Below are positions 34,597-42,834 of a stretch of 45,784 nucleotides of DNA, piece by piece. How positions within the stretch are numbered: the first letter of the stretch is position 1; each line of letters begins with the position of its first letter. The position numbers and the translations under genes were made by a program. Under the pieces are notes generated by a model. That model was not told the origin of the DNA, ran no database searches, and saw only the letters and a program-made list of their open reading frames with translations. The stretch comes from Chelatococcus sambhunathii (GTDB taxonomy: Bacteria; Pseudomonadota; Alphaproteobacteria; Rhizobiales; Methylopilaceae): the NCBI GenBank assembly GCA_031316315.1, contig JADBEO010000035.1:1-45784 (forward strand). The letters run 5' to 3'.

Positions 34597-34859
34597 GGAT
34601 CGAGCTCTGTGCGGTTGGGGTCTGTACGCCTGCGAACCGTCTCCGCAATCGCTTCATCCTCGTTAAAAGCCGCCTGGTTCGGCCCGAAGATTTTTTTAAG
34701 ATGGCGCATTGTCGTCGTCTTGGCGATCAGCCGCACTCCGCCGGTCTCGTCAGTGATGAACTGGACACGTCCGCCCGGCTGAAGGCCCAGCGCGCGCCGG
34801 ACCTCAACCGGAATGGTCGTCTGGCCCTTCAAGGACGTCTTCGCGTCGAACCTACCCAT
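34593..34859 (-). CDS. vapB: VapB/AbrB-type antitoxin
   Basis: 88 residues. SpoVT-AbrB swapped-hairpin domain at 1-50 (TSLKGQTTIPVEVRRALGLQ, PGGRVQFITDETGGVRLIAK), then a C-terminal toxin-binding tail. GGAGG lies 6 nt before the ATG. It pairs with the PIN toxin downstream, and such antitoxins usually repress their own operon. It begins 55 bp after the ureAB stop. Confidence 0.9.
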   Translation of the reverse strand: MGRFDAKTSLKGQTTIPVEVRRALGLQPGGRVQFITDETGGVRLIAKTTTMRHLKKIFGPNQAAFNEDEAIAETVRRRTDPNRTELDP

Positions 34860-34914
34860 GAAGCGCCTCCGTACCTTTCGTCGGCCTTCCTACGTATCAC
34901 CAGAAGCAGGCGAA

Positions 34915-35535
34915 CTACAGATCTCCCATGACGTCCTGCCGGAAGCCGTAGACCTTCCGGTCGCCCGTCAGCGGCACGAGCGTCACGGTGCGCGTCTGGC
35001 CCGGCTCGAACCGCACGGCGGTCCCGGAGGCGATGTCGAGGCGCATGCCGCGTGCGGCCGCGCGGTCGAACTCAAGCGCCGGGTTCGTCTCGAAGAAGTG
35101 GTAGTGACTGCCGACCTGGATCGGCCGGTCTCCGGTGTTGGCGACGGTGACCGTCACGGTCGCGGCGCCGGCGTTGAGCTCGATCTCGCCGTCGCCTGCC
35201 AGCACCTCGCCCGGCAGCGTCTGCGAGGGCTTTCCGCGGACCGGGTGATGGACGGTGACGAGCTTCGTGCCGTCCGGAAAGGTCGCCTCGACCTGGATGT
35301 CGTGGATCATCTCCGGCACGCCGTCCATGACCTGATCGGCGGTCACCACATGGGCGCCGGCCTCCATCAGCTCGGCGACCGATTTGCCGTCTCGGGCGCC
35401 CTCGACGACGAAGTCCGTTATCAGCGCGACCGCCTCGGGATGGTTGAGCTTCACCCCCCGGGCGAGGCGGTTCTTCGCCACGATCGCGGCCATGGCGACC
35501 AGAAGCTTGTCCTTTTCGCGGGGCGTGAGGTTCAT
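34915..35535 (-). CDS. ureAB: Urease gamma-beta fusion subunit
   Basis: 206 residues. Positions 1-100 are the gamma subunit ([60 protein letters not shown]) and 105-206 the beta subunit ([76 protein letters not shown]). In many bacteria ureA and ureB are separate; here they are one reading frame, as in Helicobacter UreA. It starts 4 nt after the ureD stop. Confidence 0.96.
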   Translation of the reverse strand: MNLTPREKDKLLVAMAAIVAKNRLARGVKLNHPEAVALITDFVVEGARDGKSVAELMEAGAHVVTADQVMDGVPEMIHDIQVEATFPDGTKLVTVHHPVRGKPSQTLPGEVLAGDGEIELNAGAATVTVTVANTGDRPIQVGSHYHFFETNPALEFDRAAARGMRLDIASGTAVRFEPGQTRTVTLVPLTGDRKVYGFRQDVMGDL

Positions 35536-35539
35536 GGGC

Positions 35540-36376
35540 TCAACAGGTCCAGACGCGGGGCAGGGGGCGGCCGAGGAGGATCGGCAGGGCGGCGCGGGCG
35601 GCGTCGCGAAGGCGTTCGGCCGAGGCCGACAGGATACGCGCGACCAGCATGCCGTTCCAGGCCGTGACCCCAGCCTCGACGTCGTGCGCGGCCAGCGCTT
35701 GGCGGACGGCGTCGACATGGGCTTCGGCGCTTGGCGTGACATGGAGGACCGTGGCGAGCGAGGTCATCCCGGCCGCGACAGTCTTGCGCCCGAGCATCTC
35801 ATGTACGGGACCGTCCAGGCGAAGCGTCTCGGCGAAGACGAGCTTTCCATCCCGCTTCACGCGCCAGCGATCTTCGAGCAGGCCCTCGGAGACGGTCTCA
35901 CCGCGCGCCTGGCGGCCGAAGCTCACCCCCTCGTAGACGGTGAGACGGGCGTCCGCCGCGATCTCGGCGTCGAGCCGCCTGACAAGCCGCGCCCGGTCGA
36001 ACAGGATCGTCTCCTGAGGAACCCAGGCGAGGCGCGCGCCCGGCCCGGCCGTCAGGCGCGTTACGATCTCGGCGCTCAGACCGTCGGAACGGTAGATGCG
36101 TTCCGCCCCGGGCGTCGGCAGGGCGATCCCGGCGCCGGCGCCGACGTCCGCCGCGACTTCCATGCGGTCGCCGCAGGCGATGCCGCCGGCGATGTTGAGG
36201 AGCACCCCGTCGAGCCCGTAGGCCGACCGAGGCAGGCGCAGCCGCGAGGACCCCGATTCCGCAACCCGGACCACGCGCGACACGCCGCCGAGCGCCTCGA
36301 CCCGGACGGCGATCCGCCCTTCCGCCCGCTGGCGGCGCGGGGCGGCGGCCTCAGAAATGCAGGCGGTTGCGGACAT
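35540..36376 (-). CDS. ureD: Urease accessory protein UreD (UreH)
   Basis: 278 residues. Shows [59 protein letters not shown] and a typical C-terminus ([16 protein letters not shown]). UreD scaffolds the UreDFG activation complex on apo-urease and conducts nickel. The start at 36376 overlaps the urtE 3' end by 26 bp, consistent with one transcript joining urea import to urease. Confidence 0.94.
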   Translation of the reverse strand: MSATACISEAAAPRRQRAEGRIAVRVEALGGVSRVVRVAESGSSRLRLPRSAYGLDGVLLNIAGGIACGDRMEVAADVGAGAGIALPTPGAERIYRSDGLSAEIVTRLTAGPGARLAWVPQETILFDRARLVRRLDAEIAADARLTVYEGVSFGRQARGETVSEGLLEDRWRVKRDGKLVFAETLRLDGPVHEMLGRKTVAAGMTSLATVLHVTPSAEAHVDAVRQALAAHDVEAGVTAWNGMLVARILSASAERLRDAARAALPILLGRPLPRVWTC

Positions 36377-37046
36377 CGTCCCCCTCGAGCGCCTTGGCGT
36401 CGCCGCGCTCGACGACCTCGCCGCGCTCCATGACGATGAACCGGTCGGCGAGTTCCTGCGCGAAGTCAAAGTACTGTTCGACGAGCACGATCGCCATCGT
36501 GCCCTTGTCGCGCAGATATTTGATGGCGCGGCCGATGTCCTTGATGATCGACGGCTGGATGCCCTCGGTCGGCTCGTCGAGGATGAGCAGCTTCGGCCGG
36601 GTGACGAGCGCGCGGCCGATGGCGAGTTGCTGCTGCTGGCCGCCCGACAGGTCGCCGCCGCGCCGGTGCAGCATCGACTTCAGCATCGGGAACAGCTCGA
36701 ACACCTCCGTGGGGATCGAGCGATCCCGGCGCTTCAGCGGCGCGAAGCCGGTCTCGAGGTTTTCCTTCACGGTGAGCAGCGGGAAGATCTCGCGGCCCTG
36801 AGGGACGTAGGCGACGCCGAGGCTGGCGCGGTCGTAGGGGCGCATGCCGGAGATCGACTTGCCCTCGAGCGTGATGTCGCCGGCGGAGATCGGCCGCTGG
36901 CCGGAGATCGCGCGCAGAAGGGAGCTTTTCCCGACGCCGTTGCGGCCGAGCACGCAGGTGACCTCGCCCGCCGCCGCCGTCACCGACACGCCGCGCAGCG
37001 CGCGGGAGGAGCCGTAATAGAGCGAGATGTCGTCGACGCTCAGCAT
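36351..37046 (-). CDS. urtE: Urea ABC transporter ATP-binding protein UrtE
   Basis: 231 residues of the LivF type. Walker A is GRNGVGKSS; then YVPQGREIFPLLTVKENLETG, signature LSGGQQQQLAIGRALV, Walker B LLILDEPTEGIQPSI and LVEQYFDFAQELADRFIVME. The TEGIQPSII and QYFDFA wording is characteristic of UrtE rather than generic LivF. It is the second ATPase of the urea importer. Confidence 0.96.
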   Translation of the reverse strand: MLSVDDISLYYGSSRALRGVSVTAAAGEVTCVLGRNGVGKSSLLRAISGQRPISAGDITLEGKSISGMRPYDRASLGVAYVPQGREIFPLLTVKENLETGFAPLKRRDRSIPTEVFELFPMLKSMLHRRGGDLSGGQQQQLAIGRALVTRPKLLILDEPTEGIQPSIIKDIGRAIKYLRDKGTMAIVLVEQYFDFAQELADRFIVMERGEVVERGDAKALEGDDVRNRLHF

Positions 37047-37062
37047 GGGATCGCCCGCTCCC

Positions 37063-37146
37063 CGTCATGCCCGGGCTCGACCCGGGCATCCATCCACAGC
37101 GCCGACTCCTTGCCGATGGATCCCCGGGTCAAGCCCGGGGATGACG
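37063..37146. repeat. Palindromic intergenic repeat, type C, between urtD and urtE
   Basis: Arms CGTCATGCCCGGGCTCGACC and the near reverse complement ending AAGCCCGGGGATGACG, with CATCCATC / GATGGATCC inside. It fills most of the urtD-urtE spacer, so it will be folded in the operon mRNA. Confidence 0.82.
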
Positions 37147-37173
37147 GCCGCGGCAGTTCGTCAGCCGTCATCC

Positions 37174-37938
37174 TCACCGCCCCAGATACACTTCAATGAC
37201 GCGCTCGTTCGACGACACCGCGTCGAGCGAGCCTTCCGCCAGCACCGAGCCTTCGTGCAGGCAGGTGACCTTCACGCCGAGGTCGCGGACGAAGACCATG
37301 TCGTGTTCGACCACGACCACCGAGGCGGTCTTGGCGATCTCGCGCAGGAGGTCGGCGGTGTCGGCGGTCTCCTGGTCGGTCATGCCCGCGGCCGGCTCGT
37401 CGACCAGCAGGAGCTTCGGCTCCTGCGCGAGCAGCATGCCGATCTCGAGCCACTGCTTCTGGCCATGGGAGAGCTCTCCGGCCTTGCGGTGGCGGCTGCC
37501 GGTCAGCCGCACGCGCTCCAGCAGGGCGTCGACGCGCTCTCTCTCCTGCGCCGTGCGCTTGGAGAACAGGACGGGGAAGGGGCGCCGGTCGGTCTTCAGC
37601 GCAAGCAGGATGTTGTCCTCGACGGTGTGCATCTCGAACACCGTCGGGGTCTGGAACTTCCGCCCGATCCCAAGTTCGGCGATCGAGGCTTCGTCGAGGC
37701 GGGTCAGGTCCTTGTCGCCCTCGAATACGGCCGTGCCGACGTTCGGCCGGGTCTTGCCGGTGATGACGTCCATCATGGTCGTCTTGCCCGCGCCGTTCGG
37801 GCCGATGATGGCGCGCATCTCGTTCTGGTCGATCGAGAGCGAGAGGGAGTTCAGCGCCTTGAAGCCGTCGAAGGTGACGGAGACGCCGTCGAGATAGAGC
37901 AGGGCGTTGGTGAGCTTGCCGCCGATCGGGGTGGTCAT
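37174..37938 (-). CDS. urtD: Urea ABC transporter ATP-binding protein UrtD
   Basis: 254 residues of the LivG type. Walker A is GPNGAGKTT; then DVITGKTRPNVGTAVFEGDK, FQTPTVFEMHTVEDNILLAL, signature variant LSHGQKQWLEIGMLLA, Walker B LLLVDEPAAGMTDQE and VVEHDMVFVRDLG. LSHGQKQWLEIGMLL and PAAGMTDQET are UrtD hallmarks. The start at 37938 lies 5 bp after the urtC stop. Confidence 0.96.
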   Translation of the reverse strand: MTTPIGGKLTNALLYLDGVSVTFDGFKALNSLSLSIDQNEMRAIIGPNGAGKTTMMDVITGKTRPNVGTAVFEGDKDLTRLDEASIAELGIGRKFQTPTVFEMHTVEDNILLALKTDRRPFPVLFSKRTAQERERVDALLERVRLTGSRHRKAGELSHGQKQWLEIGMLLAQEPKLLLVDEPAAGMTDQETADTADLLREIAKTASVVVVEHDMVFVRDLGVKVTCLHEGSVLAEGSLDAVSSNERVIEVYLGR

Positions 37939-37943
37939 GGGTC

Positions 37944-39095
37944 TCACTCCGCCGGCGCGGCCGCAGGCGGCGGCGCGGGGGCTGCGGGCGGGGCGGACGG
38001 CAGTTCGCTCTTGCGGCGGAGGCCGAGCAGATCCGACACCGCGCCGACGATGCCCTTCGGCATCAGCAGCGTCGTGAGGACGAACAGCGCGCCCAGCGCG
38101 AACAGCCAGAACTCGGGCAGCACGCCCGTGAACCAGGTCTTGCCGGCGTTGACGAGGAAGGCGCCGAGCGCAGCTCCCACCAGCGTGCCGCGGCCGCCGA
38201 CCGCGACCCAGATCACCGCCTCGATCGAGTTCGCGGGCGCGAATTCGGACGGGTTGATGATGCCGACCTGCGGCACGTAGAGGGCGCCGGCGACGCCTGC
38301 GAGCATCGCGGAGAGCGTAAACACGACGAGCTTGTAGTTCTCGACCCGGTAGCCGATGAAGCGCGTGCGGCTCTCGGCGTCGCGCACCGCGACGACCACC
38401 TTGCCGAGCTTCGAGGTCACGACCCAGCGGCTGATCAGATAGGCGCCGCAGAGCGCAAGCGCGGTCAGCGCGAACAGGGCCGCGCGCGTGCCCTGCGCCT
38501 GCACGGGGAAGCCGAGGATGTCCTTGAAGTCGGTGAGGCCGTTGTTGCCGCCGAAGCCCATGTCGTTGCGGAAGAATGCGAGCATCAGCGCGAAGGTCAG
38601 CGCCTGGGTGATGATCGAGAGGTAGACGCCCGTAACGCGCGAGCGGAAGGCGAGCCAGCCGAAGCCGAAAGCCAGCAGCCCCGGCACGGCGATCACCATC
38701 ACGGCGGCGAACCAGAAATGGTCGAAGCCCAACCAGAACCATGGGAGGTCCTTGTAGTTCAGGAACACCATGAAGTCGGGGAGGATCGGGTTGCCGTAGA
38801 CGCCGCGCGGTCCGATCTGGCGCATCAGGTACATGCCCATCGCGTAGCCGCCGAGCGCGAAGAAGGCGCCGTGGCCGAGCGACAGGATTCCGCAGTAGCC
38901 CCACACCAGGTCGAGCGCGAGCGCGAGCATCGCGAAGGCGAGGTATTTGCCGAGCAGCGGGACGAGATAGTCCGGCACGTGCAGCGGATTGTCCGGCGGC
39001 AGCAGCAGGTTCGAGGCGGGAATGAGGACCGCCATGGCGAGCACGACCGCGAGGAAGATCAGCCCGGCCGTATCAAGGAAGCGGTAGCGGCTCAT
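37944..39095 (-). CDS. urtC: Urea ABC transporter permease UrtC
   Basis: 383 residues of the LivM type with about ten hydrophobic segments; LDLVWGYCGILSLGHGAFFA, FFRNDMGFGGNNGLTDFKDI, RDAESRTRFIGYRVENYKLV and AVGGRGTLVGAALGAFLVNA are typical. An Ala/Pro-rich cytoplasmic tail (PSAPPAAPAPPPAAAPAE) ends the protein. It forms the channel with UrtB. Confidence 0.96.
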   Translation of the reverse strand: MSRYRFLDTAGLIFLAVVLAMAVLIPASNLLLPPDNPLHVPDYLVPLLGKYLAFAMLALALDLVWGYCGILSLGHGAFFALGGYAMGMYLMRQIGPRGVYGNPILPDFMVFLNYKDLPWFWLGFDHFWFAAVMVIAVPGLLAFGFGWLAFRSRVTGVYLSIITQALTFALMLAFFRNDMGFGGNNGLTDFKDILGFPVQAQGTRAALFALTALALCGAYLISRWVVTSKLGKVVVAVRDAESRTRFIGYRVENYKLVVFTLSAMLAGVAGALYVPQVGIINPSEFAPANSIEAVIWVAVGGRGTLVGAALGAFLVNAGKTWFTGVLPEFWLFALGALFVLTTLLMPKGIVGAVSDLLGLRRKSELPSAPPAAPAPPPAAAPAE

Positions 39096-39114
39096 GGGCG
39101 AGACTCCGGGCCCC

Positions 39115-39282
39115 CGATCCCTCCCTCGAAGAGGGGAGGGTGGCCGAGGCGACAGCCGAGGTCGGGTGGGGTCGGTTCAGGATGAAGCGGGACAGAGACG
39201 CGGCGCTCCACGCCCCAAGTCACCACCAGACCCTTCGCTTGCGCGAAGGGCCACCCTCCCCGCTGCCGCGGGGCAGGGATCG
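39115..39282. repeat. Palindromic intergenic repeat, type D, between urtB and urtC
   Basis: Outer arms CGATCCCTCCCT / CAGGGATCG, inner arms GGGGAGGGTGGCC / GGCCACCCTCCCC, and a central GGTTCAGGAT shared with the element at 45668-45784. It fills the 217-bp spacer within the urt operon. Confidence 0.72.
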
Positions 39283-39312
39283 CCGCGCCCGATCCTGCGA
39301 CGCTTGTAATGT

Positions 39313-40941
39313 TCATGCGTCGACGAACCTTCCCTTGAGCGCGAACAGGCCGCGGGGCTTCTTCTGGATGAACAGGATGATCGCGACGAGCAGGATGATC
39401 TTGCCGAGCACCGCTCCCGCCCACGGCTCGAGCAGCTTGTTGGCGACGCCGATCGTCATGGCGCCGACCAGCGTGCCCCAGAGATTGCCGACGCCGCCAA
39501 ACACGACGACGAGGAAGCTGTCGATGATGTAGCTCTGACCGAGGTTCGGGCTGACGTTGTCGATCTGGCTAAGCGCGACGCCCGCGATGCCGGCGACGCC
39601 GGAGCCGAGGCCGAAGGTCATGGCGTCGACCCAGGGCGTCCGGATGCCCATCGAAGCCGCCATGCGCCGGTTCTGCGTCACCGCCCGAACCTTCAGCCCG
39701 AGGCTGGTGCGCTTCAGCAGCAGCAGCAGGGCGAAGAACACGCCGAGCGCGAACAGCACGATCGCGACGCGGTTCCAGTTCAGCGAGACGCCCATCAGGC
39801 TCACCGAACCCTGCAGCCACTCCGGCGTCGAGACCGCCTGATTGGTCGGGCCGAACATGGTGCGGACCGCCTGCTGCAGGATGAGGCTCACGCCCCAGGT
39901 CGCGAGCAGCGTCTCGAGCGGCCGGCCGTATAGGAAGCGGATGACGGTGCGCTCGATCAGCACGCCGACCGCGCCCGCCACGACGAAGGCCGCGGGGATC
40001 GCGATGATCAGCGAGGCGCCGTCGATCGCCGGCAGATACGAGTGGATCAGGCGCTGGGTGAGGAAGGTCGTGTAGGCCCCGATCATGACCATCTCGCCAT
40101 GGGCCATGTTGATCACGCCCATGACGCCGAAGGTGATGGCGAGTCCGATCGCCGCGAGCAGCAGCACGGAGCCCAGCGCGACACCGAAGGTCACGTCCTG
40201 GAAGGCGTTGGCGACAGAGAGCCAGCGCTCGATCGACGCGATCCCGGCGTCGGCGGCGTCCTTGACCGTCTGCGGCGAGCCGGGCGGGAGCGAGCGGAGA
40301 GCTGCAAGCGCGTCCTGGTCGCCGACGTCGGCGACGAGATCGGCGGCGGCGACGCGGTCGGCCTCCGGCGCGTCGGCCTTGCCGAGGATGATGGCGGCGC
40401 GCGCCTGCTGAAGCGCCTCCTTGGCCGCGGCGTCTTTTTCGGTCGCGAGCGCGGTCTCGATGGCCTTCAGCGCCGCGGGGTCGCGGCTCTTGAACACCGC
40501 CCGGGCGGCGTCGATGCGCTTCCTAGGGTTCGGATCCTGAAGCTCGAAGGCGCCGGAGGCGGCTTCGACGGCGCGGCGGATGCGATTGTTGGCGCGCACC
40601 GTCTTCAGCGGTCTGGAGGCGAGGTCGGCGGGCGCGGCCTCGCCGGTTTTGGCGAGGGTGAGCTTGCCGGCCGCGTCCTTGATCAGAACGGATTTGCTCT
40701 CGGGATCGAACACCAGCCGGCCGGCGGCCAGCGCTTCGAAGATCGCCTTGCCGGTCGGGGCCGCGGTCGCGACGACCCCCTGAATGGCTTTTTCGGTGTC
40801 GTCGTACTTGTCCGTCGTGAAGCCGGCCAGGGCGTCGTCGAGCGGGTCGGCGACGGCGGGCGAAATCGCGCCCCAGAATGTCAATCCGAGAAGGACGAGC
40901 AGCGCGGCGAGCGTCGAGGCGCGGTTTCTGATCGAAGCCAT
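39313..40941 (-). CDS. urtB: Urea ABC transporter permease UrtB
   Basis: 542 residues. It is longer than other LivH-type permeases because of the usual UrtB N-terminal extracytoplasmic part: a signal-like segment, then helical repeats (RAVEAASGAFELQDPNPRKR, AALKAIETALATEKDAAAKE) to about residue 240. The permease core has AIGLAITFGVMGVINMAHGE, TWGVSLILQQAVRTMFGPTN, TQNRRMAASMGI and YIIDSFLVVVFGGVGNLWGT. It is separated from urtA by a strong hairpin. Confidence 0.96.
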   Translation of the reverse strand: MASIRNRASTLAALLVLLGLTFWGAISPAVADPLDDALAGFTTDKYDDTEKAIQGVVATAAPTGKAIFEALAAGRLVFDPESKSVLIKDAAGKLTLAKTGEAAPADLASRPLKTVRANNRIRRAVEAASGAFELQDPNPRKRIDAARAVFKSRDPAALKAIETALATEKDAAAKEALQQARAAIILGKADAPEADRVAAADLVADVGDQDALAALRSLPPGSPQTVKDAADAGIASIERWLSVANAFQDVTFGVALGSVLLLAAIGLAITFGVMGVINMAHGEMVMIGAYTTFLTQRLIHSYLPAIDGASLIIAIPAAFVVAGAVGVLIERTVIRFLYGRPLETLLATWGVSLILQQAVRTMFGPTNQAVSTPEWLQGSVSLMGVSLNWNRVAIVLFALGVFFALLLLLKRTSLGLKVRAVTQNRRMAASMGIRTPWVDAMTFGLGSGVAGIAGVALSQIDNVSPNLGQSYIIDSFLVVVFGGVGNLWGTLVGAMTIGVANKLLEPWAGAVLGKIILLVAIILFIQKKPRGLFALKGRFVDA

Positions 40942-40969
40942 CGTCCAGCCGGGTGTGGGAAGAAAGGGC

Positions 40970-41005
40970 GCGAAGGGCGGCGGGGAGGAGGACGCCGCCC
41001 TTCGC
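40970..41005 (-). terminator. Attenuator-like hairpin between urtA and urtB
   Basis: A perfect 13-bp stem (40970-40982 with 40993-41005) with a 10-nt loop. On the minus strand it is followed by a weak pyrimidine tract (GCCCTTTCTTCC). The position just after urtA fits partial termination or 3'-end protection that raises binding-protein output relative to the membrane genes. Confidence 0.65.
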
Positions 41006-41048
41006 TCAGGCAGGTGCGGGCCTGAGGGTCAGGCCAAAGGGGAGGATC

Positions 41049-42338
41049 TCAGCTGCCCTGGCCGCCGCACTTGCCGGTCTTGGTGTTGAAGTTGCCGCAC
41101 TTCTTCCCGACCCAGTCGGCCTCCAGGTCCTTCGAGCCGGGGAGGAAGTCCGACCAGGCGTCGCCGGGGACGAGGTCCGGCGTCTTCTCGACGACGTCGA
41201 ACTGGCCGTCTTCCTTGATCTCGCCGATCAGCACAGGCTTGGTGATGTGGTGGTTCGGAAGCATCTTCGAGACGCCGCCGGTGAGGTTGGCCTGCTCGAC
41301 GCCGGGCAGGGCGTCGATGACCTTGTCGGGATCGGCCGACTTCGCCTTCTCGACCGCCTTCACCCACATGTTGAAGCCGATGTAGTGGGCCTCCATCGGG
41401 TCGTTGGTGACGCGCTTGGGGTTCTTGGTGAAGGCGTGCCAGGCGTCGATGAACGCCTTGTTCTCGGGGGTATCGACACTCTCGAAGTAGTTCCAGGCGG
41501 CGAGATGGCCGACGAGCGGCTTGGTGTCGATGCCCGCGAGCTCCTCCTCGCCGACCGAGAACGCCACGACCGGAATGTCGGTCGCCTTCACGCCCTGGTT
41601 GCCGAGCTCCTTGTAGAACGGCACGTTGGCGTCGCCGTTGATGGTTGAGACCACCGCCGTCTTCTTGCCGGCGGAGCCGAACTTCTTGATGTCGGACACG
41701 ATCGTCTGCCAGTCGGAATGGCCGAACGGCGTATAGTTGATCATGATGTCCTCGGCGGCGACGCCCTTGTCCTTGAGGTAGGCCTCGAGGATCTTGTTGG
41801 TCGTGCGCGGATAGACGTAGTCGGTGCCGGCGAGCACCCAGCGCTGGACGCCTTCTTCCTTCATCAGGTAGTCGACGGCCGGGATCGCCTGCTGGTTCGG
41901 GGCGGCGCCGGTGTAGAACACGTTGCGCTCGCTCTCCTCGCCCTCGTACTGCACCGGATAGAACAGGACCGAGTTCAGCTCCTTGAAGACCGGGAGCACG
42001 GACTTGCGGCTGACCGACGTCCAGCAGCCGAACACGACCGAGACCTTCTGGTTCGAGATCAGCTCGCGCGCCTTCTCGGCGAAGAGCGGCCAGTTGGAGG
42101 CGGGGTCGACCACGACCGGCTCGAGCTTCTTGCCGAGCACGCCGCCCTTCTTGTTCTGCTCGTCGATGAGCATGAGCATAGCGTCCTTCAGCGTGGTTTC
42201 GCTGATCGCCATCGTGCCAGAAAGCGAATGCAGGATGCCGACCTTGATGGTCTCCTGGGCCTGGGCGGACGCGGCGCCCGCGAAAGCCGCGGCGGCGAGC
42301 GCGCCGGCGGCGAGCGCCCCCCGAATGACGTTACGCAT
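41049..42338 (-). CDS. urtA: Urea ABC transporter periplasmic binding protein UrtA
   Basis: 429 residues: a signal peptide ending near ASAQAQ, then the UrtA pattern ETIKVGILHSLSGTMAISET, KKLEPVVVDPASNWPLFAEK, VVFGCWTSVSRKSVLPVFKE, YPVQYEGEESERNVFYTGAA and SDWQTIVSDIKKFG, with terminal CGNFNTKTGKCGG. It binds urea in the periplasm for UrtBCDE. The start at 42338 has GGGGAGA about 7 nt upstream. A sigma-54-like promoter lies at 42394-42409, consistent with nitrogen control. Confidence 0.97.
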   Translation of the reverse strand: MRNVIRGALAAGALAAAAFAGAASAQAQETIKVGILHSLSGTMAISETTLKDAMLMLIDEQNKKGGVLGKKLEPVVVDPASNWPLFAEKARELISNQKVSVVFGCWTSVSRKSVLPVFKELNSVLFYPVQYEGEESERNVFYTGAAPNQQAIPAVDYLMKEEGVQRWVLAGTDYVYPRTTNKILEAYLKDKGVAAEDIMINYTPFGHSDWQTIVSDIKKFGSAGKKTAVVSTINGDANVPFYKELGNQGVKATDIPVVAFSVGEEELAGIDTKPLVGHLAAWNYFESVDTPENKAFIDAWHAFTKNPKRVTNDPMEAHYIGFNMWVKAVEKAKSADPDKVIDALPGVEQANLTGGVSKMLPNHHITKPVLIGEIKEDGQFDVVEKTPDLVPGDAWSDFLPGSKDLEADWVGKKCGNFNTKTGKCGGQGS

Positions 42339-42393
42339 TTCCGTCTCCCCTGATGAATCTCGTGAGGCGGCTCGCGCCTCATTACGGGAAGTC

Positions 42394-42409
42394 TGCAAAG
42401 CCGGCGCCA
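42394..42409 (-). promoter_or_regulatory. Sigma-54-type promoter of the urt-ure operon
   Basis: Minus-strand TGGCGC-N5-TTGCA. The GG and GC dinucleotides have exact -24/-12 spacing; one deviation from TGGCAC. The expected start of transcription is about 45 nt before the urtA ATG. Confidence 0.6.
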
Positions 42410-42484
42410 GCCGATGAGCGGCTCGCGCCTTGAGCGCCGGAACGGTCCGCGAGGTACGACCCGCCTCGGCGTCCATGCTCAAAT

Positions 42485-42504
42485 ATTGTGCAAATTGGCC
42501 CAAT
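42485..42504. promoter_or_regulatory. Imperfect 20-bp palindrome, candidate NtrC enhancer
   Basis: ATTG...CAAT dyad with 16 of 20 positions symmetric, in an unusually AT-rich patch. It sits roughly 75-95 bp from each of the two divergent sigma-54-type promoters, a normal distance for an enhancer-binding protein site. The match to the NtrC consensus is only partial. Confidence 0.4.
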
Positions 42505-42596
42505 CGCCCGTGAGTTAGGCAGATTAACACCGAGCGAGCGGTTGCTATCGCCGCATGACCGGGTCGCCCGCGCGGCCCGGGGGCTTAGACGGAGGG

Positions 42597-42612
42597 TGGC
42601 ACGGCGATTGCT
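42597..42612 (+). promoter_or_regulatory. Sigma-54 promoter of the guanidine-type ABC operon
   Basis: TGGCACG-N4-TTGCT, a full match to the -24/-12 consensus. It ends 12 nt before the riboswitch P1 stem, so the transcript would begin at or just before the aptamer. Confidence 0.8.
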
Positions 42613-42623
42613 CTCCAGCCTGC

Positions 42624-42738
42624 GTGCAGCGCGTCTAGGGTTCCGGCCGCCTCGTTCGGCGGCGCTGGTCCGAGAGACGCGCTTCAGGCGGGCAAGCCTG
42701 AAGACACGGCGGGGCAAAATCCCGGGAGGTCACTGCAC
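42624..42738 (+). promoter_or_regulatory. Guanidine-I riboswitch (ykkC class)
   Basis: The invariant blocks occur in order: TCTAGGGTTCCGG, a variable hairpin (GCCGCC...GGCGGC), CTGGTCCGAGAGAC, a second hairpin (CTTCAGGC...GCCTGAAG), then ACACGGCGGGGCAAAATCCC and GGGAG. The closing P1 stem is GTGCAG (42624-42629) with CTGCAC (42733-42738). This aptamer binds guanidinium and usually turns on guanidine export or breakdown genes. It lies 97 nt before the binding-protein gene at 42835. Confidence 0.93.
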
Positions 42739-42740
42739 GG

Positions 42741-42783
42741 GTTCGCCGCCGCGGACCGACCTCCTGTTGCGGCGAACTCTTTG
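42741..42783 (+). terminator. Riboswitch expression-platform hairpin
   Basis: A perfect 9-bp stem GTTCGCCGC (42741-42749) / GCGGCGAAC (42769-42777) followed by TCTTTG, immediately after P1. GACCTCC in its loop (42758-42764) is complementary to GGAGGTC (42725-42731) in the aptamer's 3' part. Those alternatives cannot coexist easily, which would suit a switch. Confidence 0.55.
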
Positions 42784-42834
42784 GATCACAGGCGCGAGGC
42801 GAAGCCGCCCGCAGCCACGAACCGGGGAGTCCGC

